From positions 23,433 through 87,432 of the forward strand of contig NZ_SMUS01000016.1 in the NCBI RefSeq assembly GCF_004353185.1: 64,000 bases of DNA, written 5' to 3'. Numbering within the stretch: position 1 is the first letter of the stretch; each line of letters begins with the position of its first letter. Shown here piece after piece: positions 8,654 to 17,498 of this stretch. The DNA is from Clostridium cuniculi. Its GTDB lineage: Bacteria; Bacillota; Clostridia; Clostridiales; Clostridiaceae. The notes beneath the pieces were generated by a model. That model saw only the letters and a program-made list of their open reading frames with translations. It was not told where the DNA came from and did not search any database. The position numbers and the translations under genes were made by a program.

Positions 8654-10057
8654 TTATAATGTTATTTCTATTTTAGTGCCTTTACCTAAGGTACTACTAA
8701 TCTTAATCTCTCCATTATGAGCATTTATAATTTCTTTTACTATGGACATTCCTAATCCTGACCCTTTATGAGCTTCCCCAGTATTTGTTCCTCTATAATA
8801 TCTTTCAAATATATTATTTAAATCTTCTTCACTTATTCCTATACCATCATCCTCAATTATAATATATAGCTTTTCGTCTGTAAAAATAGTAACTATTATT
8901 TTTACATCTTCATTATTATGAATTAATGCATTATACATAAGATTATTTATAACTCTTTGAATTAATATCTTATCTATATTTTTAACTATTCTGATATTTT
9001 CACAATTAAACTCAATATTTGATTTATTATAATTAGAATCATTTAATATATCTATAATACAATTTTTTACTAAAGTTACTATGTTAACTTCTTCTTTATT
9101 TAAAATTAATTTATTACTTTTCAACTTCATATTTAAATTTAAATCATCTACTAACTCCTTAATATAATCAGCCTTATTATTTATTATTTCAGCATAATCC
9201 TTTATCTCTTTATTTGAAAAATTATAATCTTCACTTAAAAATTCTGCATATCCTTTTATTGATGAAAGAGGAGTTTTTATATCATGAGAAATATTTGCAA
9301 TCCATTCATCTCTCATCTTATCTAATTTTTTGCGTTCAATTTCATTTTGTTTTAATTTATATGCTAAATTGTTTAACCTCTTAAAAACATTAGAATAAAT
9401 ACCTTTTTCCTCCATATACACTTCATATTTTCCTAAATATAAATCATCTATATAATCTATACTGGTTTTAACTGGTCTAAGCAAACCTTTACTAAATATA
9501 TATCCAACTATGACTGCAATAAAAAAATCTACAATCACTATACTTATCAACGAATATTTTATAGATTCAATCATAGTTGATGTCTCTGCTATCAATACAA
9601 ACTTTTGCAAATTTTTTTTTGGAAAACCTATTAAATAAGTGTAAGTTATATTATTGAATATTTTATCTCCAGCTAATATTTGTGAAGTATCTCCTAATCC
9701 ACCAGCATATTTATATCCGTTTATAATTTCAATTGGTGTATACTTATTTTTAATAATTTCTGGTTTGTTATAACTATATACCTCTTTGTTATCCTCATTC
9801 AATATTTGAATCCATGCCTCTTTATCATCTATTAATTGTTTACCAGCATCAGTAACATATATGTTGTCATTCTCACTCTCTAAATATATTTCATACTCTC
9901 TTACAAAATCACTTATATCAACTTTTCTATCATTTTTATTTTGAAGGTTAATATTTTGTGATAAAAACACTATAGTCAGAATATTTATTATTACTACAAT
10001 GATAGCAACTGTAGCTATACTTAAAACATATATAAAAGTTAACCTTATCTTCATCAC
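8654..10057 (-). CDS. Sensor histidine kinase
   Basis: A 467-aa kinase with two membrane helices (near residues 10-30 and 165-185) around an extracytoplasmic loop of about 130 residues, then a juxtamembrane linker, HisKA (WIANISHDIKTPLSS, His acceptor) and HATPase (NLMYNALIHN, EDDGIGI, GSGLGMSI). It overlaps the regulator stop codon by one base (ATGA type), so translation is coupled. The neighbouring ABC transporter and YxeA-family gene suggest a stress or peptide-sensing role, as in the B. subtilis YxdJK-YxdLM-YxeA module; this is inference from order. Confidence 0.92.
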   Translation of the reverse strand: MMKIRLTFIYVLSIATVAIIVVIINILTIVFLSQNINLQNKNDRKVDISDFVREYEIYLESENDNIYVTDAGKQLIDDKEAWIQILNEDNKEVYSYNKPEIIKNKYTPIEIINGYKYAGGLGDTSQILAGDKIFNNITYTYLIGFPKKNLQKFVLIAETSTMIESIKYSLISIVIVDFFIAVIVGYIFSKGLLRPVKTSIDYIDDLYLGKYEVYMEEKGIYSNVFKRLNNLAYKLKQNEIERKKLDKMRDEWIANISHDIKTPLSSIKGYAEFLSEDYNFSNKEIKDYAEIINNKADYIKELVDDLNLNMKLKSNKLILNKEEVNIVTLVKNCIIDILNDSNYNKSNIEFNCENIRIVKNIDKILIQRVINNLMYNALIHNNEDVKIIVTIFTDEKLYIIIEDDGIGISEEDLNNIFERYYRGTNTGEAHKGSGLGMSIVKEIINAHNGEIKISSTLGKGTKIEITL

Positions 10058-10773
10058 TATTCATCCTTTATTTGCAACTTATAACCTAAGCCCTTTACAG
10101 TTATGATATACTTAGGATCTGATGGATTATCTTCTATTTTTTCTCTTAATTTTCTTATATGTACCATAATTGTATTATCAAAGCCTATAAATTCATCTCC
10201 CCATACTTCCTCACAAAACCTCTCTTTACTTATAATATGGTTTCTATGTTTAATCATATATACAAACATTTTATATTCCTTAGCTTTTAAATCAATCAAT
10301 ATTCCATTTTTTCTTACTTCCATTTTTTCTTCATCAACTTCAAATGGATGAAGTATTATTTTATTATTGACTTCAGCAGTATTGTGCTTTATCATCATAC
10401 TCTTTGTAAGTTGTATTTTAACTCTAAGTGCAACTTCTTTAGGACTAAAAGGTTTTGTAATATAATCATCTGCACCTATAACTAGCCCCATTATTCTATC
10501 TAATTCTTCACTTTTTGCTGATAAAAATAATATAGGAACATTTGATGTCTTTCTTATCATCTTACATATATCATATCCTTCAATATCTGGAAGCATTATA
10601 TCTAATATAGCTAAATCTATCCCAACATTCTTAAAAATCTTTATGCAATCTTCTCCATTAGTAGCCGTATATATTTCCTCAAATCCCTCTTTAATTAGAA
10701 CCATTTTTAATAAATTTAATATTTCAATCTCATCATCTACTATTAATATTTTGCTTTTCTTTATGTTTTTCAT
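10057..10773 (-). CDS. OmpR-family response regulator
   Basis: A 238-aa regulator: receiver domain with VDDE, LDIMLPD phosphoacceptor and KPFSPKE, then a winged helix ending ITVKGLGYKL. It is first in the pair with the following kinase. A strong terminator at 10814-10850 separates it from the ABC/YxeA genes upstream, so the regulatory pair is transcribed on its own despite the shared orientation. Probable targets are the adjacent ABC transporter genes. Confidence 0.93.
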   Translation of the reverse strand: MKNIKKSKILIVDDEIEILNLLKMVLIKEGFEEIYTATNGEDCIKIFKNVGIDLAILDIMLPDIEGYDICKMIRKTSNVPILFLSAKSEELDRIMGLVIGADDYITKPFSPKEVALRVKIQLTKSMMIKHNTAEVNNKIILHPFEVDEEKMEVRKNGILIDLKAKEYKMFVYMIKHRNHIISKERFCEEVWGDEFIGFDNTIMVHIRKLREKIEDNPSDPKYIITVKGLGYKLQIKDE

Positions 10774-10813
10774 AGCATGCTCCGTAATTATAATTTATAT
10801 TTTATATGTTAAA

Positions 10814-10850
10814 AAAGCTATTTCAAAAATAGATCATTTGAAATAGCTTT
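10814..10850 (-). terminator. Terminator of the ABC-YxeA-small peptide unit
   Basis: A 14-bp stem AAAGCTATTTCAAA/TTTGAAATAGCTTT, followed on the minus strand by a T6 tract. It lies a few bases after the stop codon of the 33-aa peptide. Confidence 0.85.
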
Positions 10851-10855
10851 CTAAA

Positions 10856-10957
10856 TTAAATTCCCATTCCGTTTCCAATAAAAATTGAAAATAATAATAA
10901 TAATAATAATAATACATAAATATGAACTAGATAATAAAAATAAAAGAAATATTTCAT
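10856..10957 (-). CDS. Putative 33-aa membrane peptide with Leu run
   Basis: A short frame of 33 codons begins at an ATG preceded by AAAGGAGA at ideal spacing and ends just before a strong terminator. The peptide is aromatic at the start (KYFFYFYYL), then a seven-leucine run (encoded by TTA repeats), then FSIFIGNGMGI, so it is a single hydrophobic helix. It lies between the YxeA gene and the terminator, probably at the end of the ABC transporter transcript. No family is recognised. A role as a small subunit or modulator of the transporter or kinase is a guess. The good ribosome site and terminator argue for a real gene. Confidence 0.6.
   Translation of the reverse strand: MKYFFYFYYLVHIYVLLLLLLLFSIFIGNGMGI
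10891..10914. repeat. AAT/TTA trinucleotide repeat
   Basis: About eight tandem AAT units on the plus strand. Read as TTA on the minus strand they encode the leucine run of the 33-aa peptide. Length changes would keep frame and alter helix length. Confidence 0.8.
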
Positions 10958-11123
10958 ACTTCTCCTTTATTATTATACAGAAGAATTATTATTAAATCAA
11001 AAATCATAAACCATTGAATGTTTACACTGAAAAGTGCCACCATAACAACTCCCTTAGATATATTATTCACAACAAAAATAACTATACAATAAGCTATATG
11101 ATTAGAAAATCCCTTTCAAACAT

Positions 11124-11519
11124 CTATTTTCTTGTTCCTTGTTGTTCTATCTTTCCTAGAGCCTTTTCTGGAACATTTTGTTTTTCAACAATGCTCTCTC
11201 CTAAAGTTATTGTTTTGCTAGAATCAACTTTAATATATGTCCCTGGTGTATAGTAATTTTCTGGAGTTCCTCTTACAACAAAATTTAATTCTTTAGAGTT
11301 TCCTTGCTCATCATATCCAATTAAATCATATTTTTTCCCTTTTTCTTGTTTAACTCCATTAGCATCTACTAACCAAGATTCCTCATTTACTTCATCTATC
11401 GGTACTTGTGTATAATAGCTTTCTGTAGCTACATATCTATCGTTATAGTATCCTTTCGCCCAAAAAGCCCCTAATACAATTGCAATTACTACTGCTATAA
11501 TTGATATTATTTTTTTCAT
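11124..11519 (-). CDS. yxeA: YxeA family protein (DUF1093)
   Basis: A 131-aa protein with an N-terminal membrane anchor or signal (IISIIAVVIAIVLGAFWA) and an extracytoplasmic OB-like domain of the YxeA family (TESYYTQV, YDLIGYDEQG, YTPGTYIKV). In B. subtilis the relative follows the yxdLM ABC genes and the YxdJK two-component system. Here it follows an ABC permease by nine bases and is flanked by an HK/RR pair, the same grouping. Function of the family is unknown; an accessory role in peptide-antibiotic resistance is inferred. Confidence 0.88.
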   Translation of the reverse strand: MKKIISIIAVVIAIVLGAFWAKGYYNDRYVATESYYTQVPIDEVNEESWLVDANGVKQEKGKKYDLIGYDEQGNSKELNFVVRGTPENYYTPGTYIKVDSSKTITLGESIVEKQNVPEKALGKIEQQGTRK

Positions 11520-11528
11520 ATTAACCTC

Positions 11529-12278
11529 CTAAAATTCAAGTTCTTTCTTTTTAAATAAAATTATTGATATCATAACTGGTATAATTATATAAATAGCAAT
11601 TCCCATAAAATTAATTAAATTAAAACTACCATTTTGTATAAAAATATTTTTTACTGAATATAGAATTAATGTATATAGATATTTACTTAAATCACCAAAT
11701 GTATTAATAATGAAACTCTGTCCCAATATTAATGTTAATATTATAAATATTATATTTGATGTTAGTAAAAGATATCCCACAATACCAATTACTGCATTTT
11801 GCGCTGTATATACTAAAATTGATGATATACTTAAATAACCAACTATCTTTAATGTGCTTATTACAATATCTAAAATAGCTTCTATTATTTCAGCACCTGT
11901 AAATTGAATTTTTAATACTATTGGTATACTTAAAATTAAAATTCCAAATATAAATCCTATTACTATAGATAATAGAATAGATTCGATTACTTTGGATAAT
12001 ACTACTTTATATCTTGGAATACCATATCCTATTGCTATTTGCATAGATTTGCTTTTAAAATCATCATAATATACTGATAAAAATATAGGAATTCCTATTA
12101 CTATTGGATAAAATTCCAAAAATGCTTCAGTTTTAGATATATATTCTATACCATTAAAATTAGGAGTATATATAATAAACATCATGATAAGAAATAATAA
12201 TAAATATCCTAATGTAACATATAGAAATGATTTTTTATTTATTATTCTATTTAAATCTGCTTTAATGTAATTTAACAT
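11529..12278 (-). CDS. ABC-2 type transporter permease
   Basis: A 249-aa protein with six hydrophobic helices and the layout of short ABC-2 permeases such as LanE/LanG lantibiotic-immunity subunits. It overlaps the ATPase gene by seven bases and is followed by the YxeA gene. The short length is unlike the large BceB permeases, so this is not a true BceAB system. It probably exports or detoxifies a peptide or membrane-active compound; the substrate is not identifiable. Confidence 0.85.
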   Translation of the reverse strand: MLNYIKADLNRIINKKSFLYVTLGYLLLFLIMMFIIYTPNFNGIEYISKTEAFLEFYPIVIGIPIFLSVYYDDFKSKSMQIAIGYGIPRYKVVLSKVIESILLSIVIGFIFGILILSIPIVLKIQFTGAEIIEAILDIVISTLKIVGYLSISSILVYTAQNAVIGIVGYLLLTSNIIFIILTLILGQSFIINTFGDLSKYLYTLILYSVKNIFIQNGSFNLINFMGIAIYIIIPVMISIILFKKKELEF

Positions 12279-13075
12279 TCGCAGTCACCTCCTATAATCT
12301 CAAAATAGTAACTCTCCAAAGTTTTATTTACTATATTTTCCTCCAATATTTCTATATTATTTTGTTGTAGTATAGTCTTTGCTTTCGCTAAATCACTTAA
12401 TTTTAGTTCAATAGCATTTGATTCTTTATCTAATTCTTCTTTTGAAATTTCACATAATACCTTTCCCTCATGAACTATTCCAAATCTATTTGCAGTATTC
12501 TCCAATTCACCAAGAATATGAGAAGAAACTATAATAGTCATTCCATATTCACTATTTAATTTTTTAATTAATCTTCTAATATCGGCAATACCTTGTGGGT
12601 CTAATCCATTAGTTGGCTCATCTAATATAAGTATTTCTGGATTACCTAATAAAGCATTAGCTATACCTAATCTTTGCTTCATTCCCAAAGAAAAACTTTT
12701 GTATTTTAGTTTTGTATTTTGTAATCCAACTATTTTTAACACTCTTTCTACTTCATCTTTATTTTTTATACCTTTTAATTGTCTGTAATAATTTAAATTA
12801 TCTCTGGCATCAAGATAATCAAAAAAGTTTTTACCAATGAAAAACCCTATTTCTTTTCTATTAGAAAGTAATTCTTTATCATTAGAACCACCATTTATAG
12901 ATAATTCTCCATCTTTAAAATCGGATAAGCCTAAAATTATCTTAAATATAGTAGTTTTTCCTGCTCCATTTTTGCCTACTAATCCATAAATCTCACCTTT
13001 ATGTATATTTAAATTTAAATCTTTAATTACATGAAACTTATCATAATATTTATTAATGTTTTTTAATGTTATCAT
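12272..13075 (-). CDS. ABC transporter ATP-binding protein
   Basis: A 267-aa ATPase with Walker A (GLVGKNGAGKTT), the Q-loop, signature SLGMKQRLGIA, Walker B (ILILDEPTNGLDP) and H-loop (VSSHILGEL). The C-terminal extension of about 50 residues is as in CcmA/LanF-like subunits. It is the first gene of ATPase-permease-YxeA-peptide, with overlap to the permease. Its start follows AAAAGGAGCAAAT. It energises the adjacent ABC-2 permease. Confidence 0.92.
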   Translation of the reverse strand: MITLKNINKYYDKFHVIKDLNLNIHKGEIYGLVGKNGAGKTTIFKIILGLSDFKDGELSINGGSNDKELLSNRKEIGFFIGKNFFDYLDARDNLNYYRQLKGIKNKDEVERVLKIVGLQNTKLKYKSFSLGMKQRLGIANALLGNPEILILDEPTNGLDPQGIADIRRLIKKLNSEYGMTIIVSSHILGELENTANRFGIVHEGKVLCEISKEELDKESNAIELKLSDLAKAKTILQQNNIEILEENIVNKTLESYYFEIIGGDCEC

Positions 13076-13100
13076 ATTTGCTCCTTTTCATTTACATTAT

Positions 13101-13253
13101 TCAATTTAATAAAATACTTTGCCATTTTTTATTTACTCTATTAGTATCAATATTGTTAATTTCATCTATATCCCATGAATCCTCTGTAGAACATCCTTTA
13201 CTGACAGAACTACGAATTTTATTATATTCATTTAAACTTATGTCATTATAAAT
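13101..13253 (-). pseudogene. Open 50-codon frame without start, possible gene remnant
   Basis: The minus strand upstream of the ABC ATPase holds an open frame of about 50 codons bounded by stops. It has no ATG/GTG/TTG at its head and its composition looks coding (includes KGCSTEDSWDIDEIN and WQSILLN). It ends about 25 bases before the ATPase start. It could be the tail of a deleted gene or a leader peptide using an unusual start. I do not recognise it. Confidence 0.3.
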
Positions 13254-13309
13254 TTAACCTTAAATAAACCTTAAATTTTATTTTTATTTATTAACCATGT
13301 GAATCTATT

Positions 13310-14158
13310 CTATTTACTAACTATATATGTGTTACTTAACTTATCAAATATAAGTATTTTGTCATTCCTTTTAACATGAGTAATTATATTTATAATACAA
13401 GTTATATCAATGGCTAATTGAATAAGCATAAATAATAAAATAATGTTGCTATCACTTACCCCCAAAAAATTTCCTATAACCAGTAATAACTTATTAACCC
13501 CAAAAAATATGTAAATTATCATTCCATATCTCTTAAATAAAGATAATAAACTTAAAGTCTCTTTCGTTGATTTAATCCTTATTCCCACTATAAAACATCC
13601 AAAGGTAACTCCCTTTGTAATATAAGGTACTAACATAAAATAAATAAATGAAAAAATTAGAAATGATACAATGCTTGTTTTTTCACTAATAAATATTAAA
13701 TTAAATAATATCCAATCTAAAACAAAAGCTATAAATCTCTTTGTAAATGATGCCATTTTTTTATATTCCACTGATTTATTTTCTAAGTCTTCTATGCTAG
13801 GTAATACATATTCAAATACTGGCTCAATATAAAAACCTATAACTCCACCTAAAGTATTGAGCATTAAATTATCTACATCAAATAATCTATATGGATATTT
13901 ATATATTCCGTATATACCTGTTAATTGAGTTACCTCTACAAATATAGAAAATAAGAAGCAAACTAACATCGTTACCTTAATATCTTTTTTAAACAAATAT
14001 CTTATATATACTCCAAGAGGTAAAGTTAATAAAACGTTAAAAAATGCTTGAAAAAAAGCTCTTCCTGTAAATATGCTTACGTATGTTCTTGGATTATAAA
14101 TATTTATACTTGCTTCTTTTAATATATCTCTAATAAAATTGAAAGGTATCAGATAACA
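13310..14158 (-). pseudogene. VanZ-RDD protein, 5' truncated
   Basis: The open frame runs from an in-frame TAA at 14159 and encodes 282 aa: most of a VanZ-like domain (YLIPFNFIRDI, LPLGVYIRY, EVTQLTGIYG) followed by an RDD domain with membrane helices (FTKRFIAFVLDW, GVTFGCFIVGI). The usual VanZ first helix (about 40 residues) is absent, and no start codon lies at the proper place. The break coincides with the edge of the manC-terminator segment that is duplicated at 8.4 kb. The first ATG, at 13996, would delete half of VanZ. It is therefore probably a decayed gene, though a shorter product from 13996 cannot be excluded. Confidence 0.7.
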
Positions 14159-14168
14159 TTATAAAAAT

Positions 14169-14214
14169 AAAAGTGACAAATTGAATTCAATATAAAATTC
14201 AATTTGTCACTTTT
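14169..14214 (-). terminator. Terminator after manC
   Basis: A 19-bp perfect stem AAAAGTGACAAATTGAATT with its complement and an 8-base loop. A degenerate copy lies at 8404-8455 as part of the duplicated segment. Confidence 0.85.
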
Positions 14215-14223
14215 AACTTTTCA

Positions 14224-15294
14224 TTAAATAAACGCTCCAAAATCAGGATTATCATTAATATCATTAAGCAAATGCTTAATCTCCTGATCTTTATCTTTAT
14301 CCATTACTAGGATAACATCACCAGCATCAACAACGACTAAATCCTTAACCCCGAAACCAATAATTAATTTTTCATCTCCTCCAAATATGGAGCAATTTTC
14401 ACAATCCTGGATATAGACATTGTTACTTATCTTATTGTTCCTATATTCGCTTAAATACCTACTTAAGGCACTAAAGCTTCCTATGTCATCCCATTGAAAA
14501 GCTCCTTTTATTACATAGGCTTTTCTAGTTCTTTGCATTACTCCAAAATCTATAGAAATACCATCGATGTTTTCATATTCTTCCCTAATTACATCATCCT
14601 CATCTTCTTCTCCTAGATGTTGATAGATTTTCATTAATGACTTATACATCTTAGGCAAATACTTTTCAATTTCCCTTAATATAACATCTGCCCTAAAAAC
14701 AAACATACCTGAATTCCATAGATAAGTTCCTTTTAATAAAAAATCCTTAGCTACTTCCATATTAGGTTTCTCTGTAAACCTTGCAATTTTATATGCTTGA
14801 GAAGCAGATGTTATTCGTTCTCCCATTTCAATATATCCATAACCAGTTTCAGGCCTAGTTGGAGTAATGCCTATTGTAACTATTCCTCTACGTCTATTAG
14901 CTATTTCAATAGCTTCTGATAGTGTATCTAAATAATCCTTTTGCCCATCAATGTGATGATCAGAAGGTAAAACTACCATTACAGCATCATTATCTTTTTT
15001 CAATAACTTAATAGCTGATAATCCTATACAAGTAGCAGTTTCTTTATTTGCTGGTTCAGTAAATATATTTTCAGAATTAACATCTGATAACTCATCTCTT
15101 ATTTTTTCTACATAATCCCTGTTAGTTACCACATAAATATTGTCCTTCTTAATTAAAGGAGTAATTCTTTCAACTGTATTTACTAAAAAGCTTTTATTAT
15201 TAATAACCTTTAAAAATTGCTTAGGTTGATTTGCTCTTGATAAAGGATATAGCCTTGTACCTTTTCCTCCAGCTAAAATTAGCGCGTATATCAC
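14224..15294 (-). CDS. manC: Mannose-1-phosphate guanylyltransferase
   Basis: A 356-aa nucleotidyltransferase with the pyrophosphorylase signature LILAGGKGTRLYPLSR at the N-terminus, PKQFLKV, PSDHHI and FTEKP, all diagnostic of GDP-mannose pyrophosphorylase. It makes GDP-mannose from GTP and mannose-1-phosphate for cell-surface glycans. It lacks the C-terminal phosphomannose isomerase domain, as do other short GMP enzymes. The GTG at 15294 (giving MIYALILAGG) is preferred because GGAGTGG precedes it; a GTG five codons upstream has no site. It stands alone, ended by its own terminator; its 3' end is duplicated at 8.4 kb. Confidence 0.92.
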   Translation of the reverse strand: MIYALILAGGKGTRLYPLSRANQPKQFLKVINNKSFLVNTVERITPLIKKDNIYVVTNRDYVEKIRDELSDVNSENIFTEPANKETATCIGLSAIKLLKKDNDAVMVVLPSDHHIDGQKDYLDTLSEAIEIANRRRGIVTIGITPTRPETGYGYIEMGERITSASQAYKIARFTEKPNMEVAKDFLLKGTYLWNSGMFVFRADVILREIEKYLPKMYKSLMKIYQHLGEEDEDDVIREEYENIDGISIDFGVMQRTRKAYVIKGAFQWDDIGSFSALSRYLSEYRNNKISNNVYIQDCENCSIFGGDEKLIIGFGVKDLVVVDAGDVILVMDKDKDQEIKHLLNDINDNPDFGAFI

Positions 15295-15363
15295 AAAATT
15301 CCACTCCACGTAGTACTATGATTTATTATATGAGTGCCTTTTGTCAATTGTGAAATCATATTA

Positions 15364-16740
15364 TTATTTCATTACTTTCTTTAAAATATTTATTTTTTCT
15401 TTATAAGGCGCAAATCTTACATTAAATTCTACAAATGTTCCTCTCTCCATAACTGACCTTTTATGAGTAAAAGTATCAAAACTAGCCTTACCATGATAAT
15501 TACCAATTCCACTATTTCCTACTCCACCAAATGGTAAATTGCCATTAGCAACATGAATTACAGTATCATTTATAGTTACCCCTCCAGATGTTGTACATCT
15601 TAAAATATTACTTATGCTCTTTTTATTTTCTGAAAAATAATATAAGGCTAAAGGTTTTTCTCTCTTATTAATAAAAGTTATTACATCTTGTATATTATTA
15701 AATTCTATTACCGGTAATATAGGTCCAAATATCTCTTCAGTCATAACTTTGGAATTAACATCTACATTAGTTAGAATCGTCGGTTCCATATACAATTCAG
15801 TACTATCAATGTTACCTCCATAATATATATCTCCATCATTAATATATTCTTTTAACCTATTTAATGAAGCATTATTAACTACTCTCGGATAATCAGGACT
15901 ATTTTTAACGTCTCTTCCAAACTGTTTATGTATTTCTTCAACAATTAATTTTAATAATTTATCTTTTATATTCTCATGAACAAATAAATAATCTGGTGCT
16001 ACACATGTTTGACCTACATTTAAAAATTTTCCCCATACTATTCTCTTGGCTGCAAGTTCTAATTTGGAATCTTTATCAACTATACAAGGACTTTTTCCAC
16101 CTAATTCTAATGTTATAGGTATTAAATTTTTAGCAGCCTTCTCCATGACTATTTTTCCTACTCTAACACTACCAGTAAAGAATATATAATCAAATGGAAG
16201 ATCTAATAAGTATGATACTGCTTCTTTCCCCTCTAATGGACTAACTACTTTCAAGTACTCTTCATTAAAGTTTTCATTAATCATTTCTTCTAATAATAAA
16301 GATATATTTTTTGTATTCTCTGACGGCTTTATTATGGCTGTATTACCAGCAGAAATAGCTCCAATTAATGGAGCTATTACTAATTGAAATGGATAGTTAA
16401 AAGGTCCTATAATTAATGTTACCCCATAAGGTTCTTTATATATATAGCTTCTAGAAGGATAATATATTATTGGTGACTTTCTCTTTTCTATTTTTGCCCA
16501 CTTTTTAATATTTTTTATGTGCATATTAATTTCATCATATACAATTCCAACTTCAGTTGCATAACCTTCAAAATTAGACTTTCCTAAATCTTTTCTTAAT
16601 GCCTCTAAAATCTTATTTTCATTTACTTTAATTACTTGCTTTAGCTTTTTTAAAGTCTCTATTCTAAAATTAATATCATTTGTTTTTCCTAAATTAAAGA
16701 ATTCTTTTTGTCTATTAAATATTGGTTTTATATAATTCAT
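15364..16740 (-). CDS. Aldehyde dehydrogenase, class 3-like
   Basis: A 458-aa NAD(P)-dependent aldehyde dehydrogenase without the N-terminal extension of class 1/2 enzymes. Visible motifs are the cofactor segment GPFNYPFQL, FTGSVRVGK, the catalytic Glu in LELGGKSP and the catalytic Cys in NVGQTCVAPDY, then EEIFGPILPV. The C-terminus is basic and hydrophobic as in membrane-associated fatty-aldehyde enzymes. It resembles YwdH/AldX types that oxidise medium-chain or aromatic aldehydes. It sits between manC and an unrelated secreted protein gene, with no clear operon. Confidence 0.92.
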   Translation of the reverse strand: MNYIKPIFNRQKEFFNLGKTNDINFRIETLKKLKQVIKVNENKILEALRKDLGKSNFEGYATEVGIVYDEINMHIKNIKKWAKIEKRKSPIIYYPSRSYIYKEPYGVTLIIGPFNYPFQLVIAPLIGAISAGNTAIIKPSENTKNISLLLEEMINENFNEEYLKVVSPLEGKEAVSYLLDLPFDYIFFTGSVRVGKIVMEKAAKNLIPITLELGGKSPCIVDKDSKLELAAKRIVWGKFLNVGQTCVAPDYLFVHENIKDKLLKLIVEEIHKQFGRDVKNSPDYPRVVNNASLNRLKEYINDGDIYYGGNIDSTELYMEPTILTNVDVNSKVMTEEIFGPILPVIEFNNIQDVITFINKREKPLALYYFSENKKSISNILRCTTSGGVTINDTVIHVANGNLPFGGVGNSGIGNYHGKASFDTFTHKRSVMERGTFVEFNVRFAPYKEKINILKKVMK

Positions 16741-16769
16741 TCATTAACCCTCTTATTTGAAAATTTTGA

Positions 16770-17498
16770 TTATATTTTACCATATTTCAAATTTCCTTCA
16801 AGAAGATTATTAGGGATAATAAACTCTGATATTCCTGCTGCATATGGAGCTATTTCATATAATCCAAAATAAATGATAACTGTATTATTTTTTATATAGA
16901 AATTTTGATTATCCCCTATTCCATTAAATCCATCTTTACCAGTAAAATACCTATCAGGATCTTTACTTATCTGTCTACTTATTTCCTTATTAATTACATC
17001 CTTATAATTATAATTATCTTTAAAAATATCCTTTAATTGCATCTCAATGCCACTTGATTTTTCTATATTATAAGCAATTCTATTTGTTATACCATGAGCT
17101 CCACCTGAAAATTGATAATAATCTATATAAAAACTAATAATATCTGAATTGTTAGTAAGCTTGTATCTTGCATATAATTGATATGGCATTAATGGTGTTG
17201 GCTTATCCTTAAAGTATTCATCTGCAACTTGTTTAACTTCATTAATCCAGTTTTCTGTCCACTTTATAATCTTATCATTAATTGCATCTTCTTGTTTTTT
17301 ATCACTTATACCTGTTACTTGTGGAACAATTACATTAATGTCTAAATAATTGTTTTTAGATTTGTATATTTTATCCACAATTTTTACATTTGAATTATCT
17401 TCATTCAATCCACCACTTTTCAACATAGCCTGTGGATAACTTTGAATACTTATCAACAACACTAACACTACTAAAAACCACATTTTTAGCCATTTCAT
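16770..17498 (-). CDS. Secreted DUF4163/DUF3298 protein
   Basis: A 242-aa protein with a signal peptide or anchor (MWFLVVLVLLISIQ) and the paired DUF4163 and DUF3298 domains seen in the extracytoplasmic parts of RsiV and PdaC. Characteristic segments are YQFSGGAHGI, IEMQLKDIFKDN and FGLYEIAPYAAG. In RsiV this region binds lysozyme; here there is no anti-sigma helix, so a free-standing ligand-binding or envelope role is likely. Two perfect DnaA boxes lie within the gene near its 5' end. Confidence 0.82.
   Translation of the reverse strand: MKWLKMWFLVVLVLLISIQSYPQAMLKSGGLNEDNSNVKIVDKIYKSKNNYLDINVIVPQVTGISDKKQEDAINDKIIKWTENWINEVKQVADEYFKDKPTPLMPYQLYARYKLTNNSDIISFYIDYYQFSGGAHGITNRIAYNIEKSSGIEMQLKDIFKDNYNYKDVINKEISRQISKDPDRYFTGKDGFNGIGDNQNFYIKNNTVIIYFGLYEIAPYAAGISEFIIPNNLLEGNLKYGKI

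Noticed and set aside
11014..11253. Plus-strand gene opposite yxeA
   Set aside because: Overlaps the end of the YxeA gene, no ribosome site and no recognisable features.
14169..14214. Further GTGACAAGT-family element at the manC terminator
   Set aside because: GTGACAA occurs but in a simple perfect terminator stem with no repeat arrays; judged a chance likeness.
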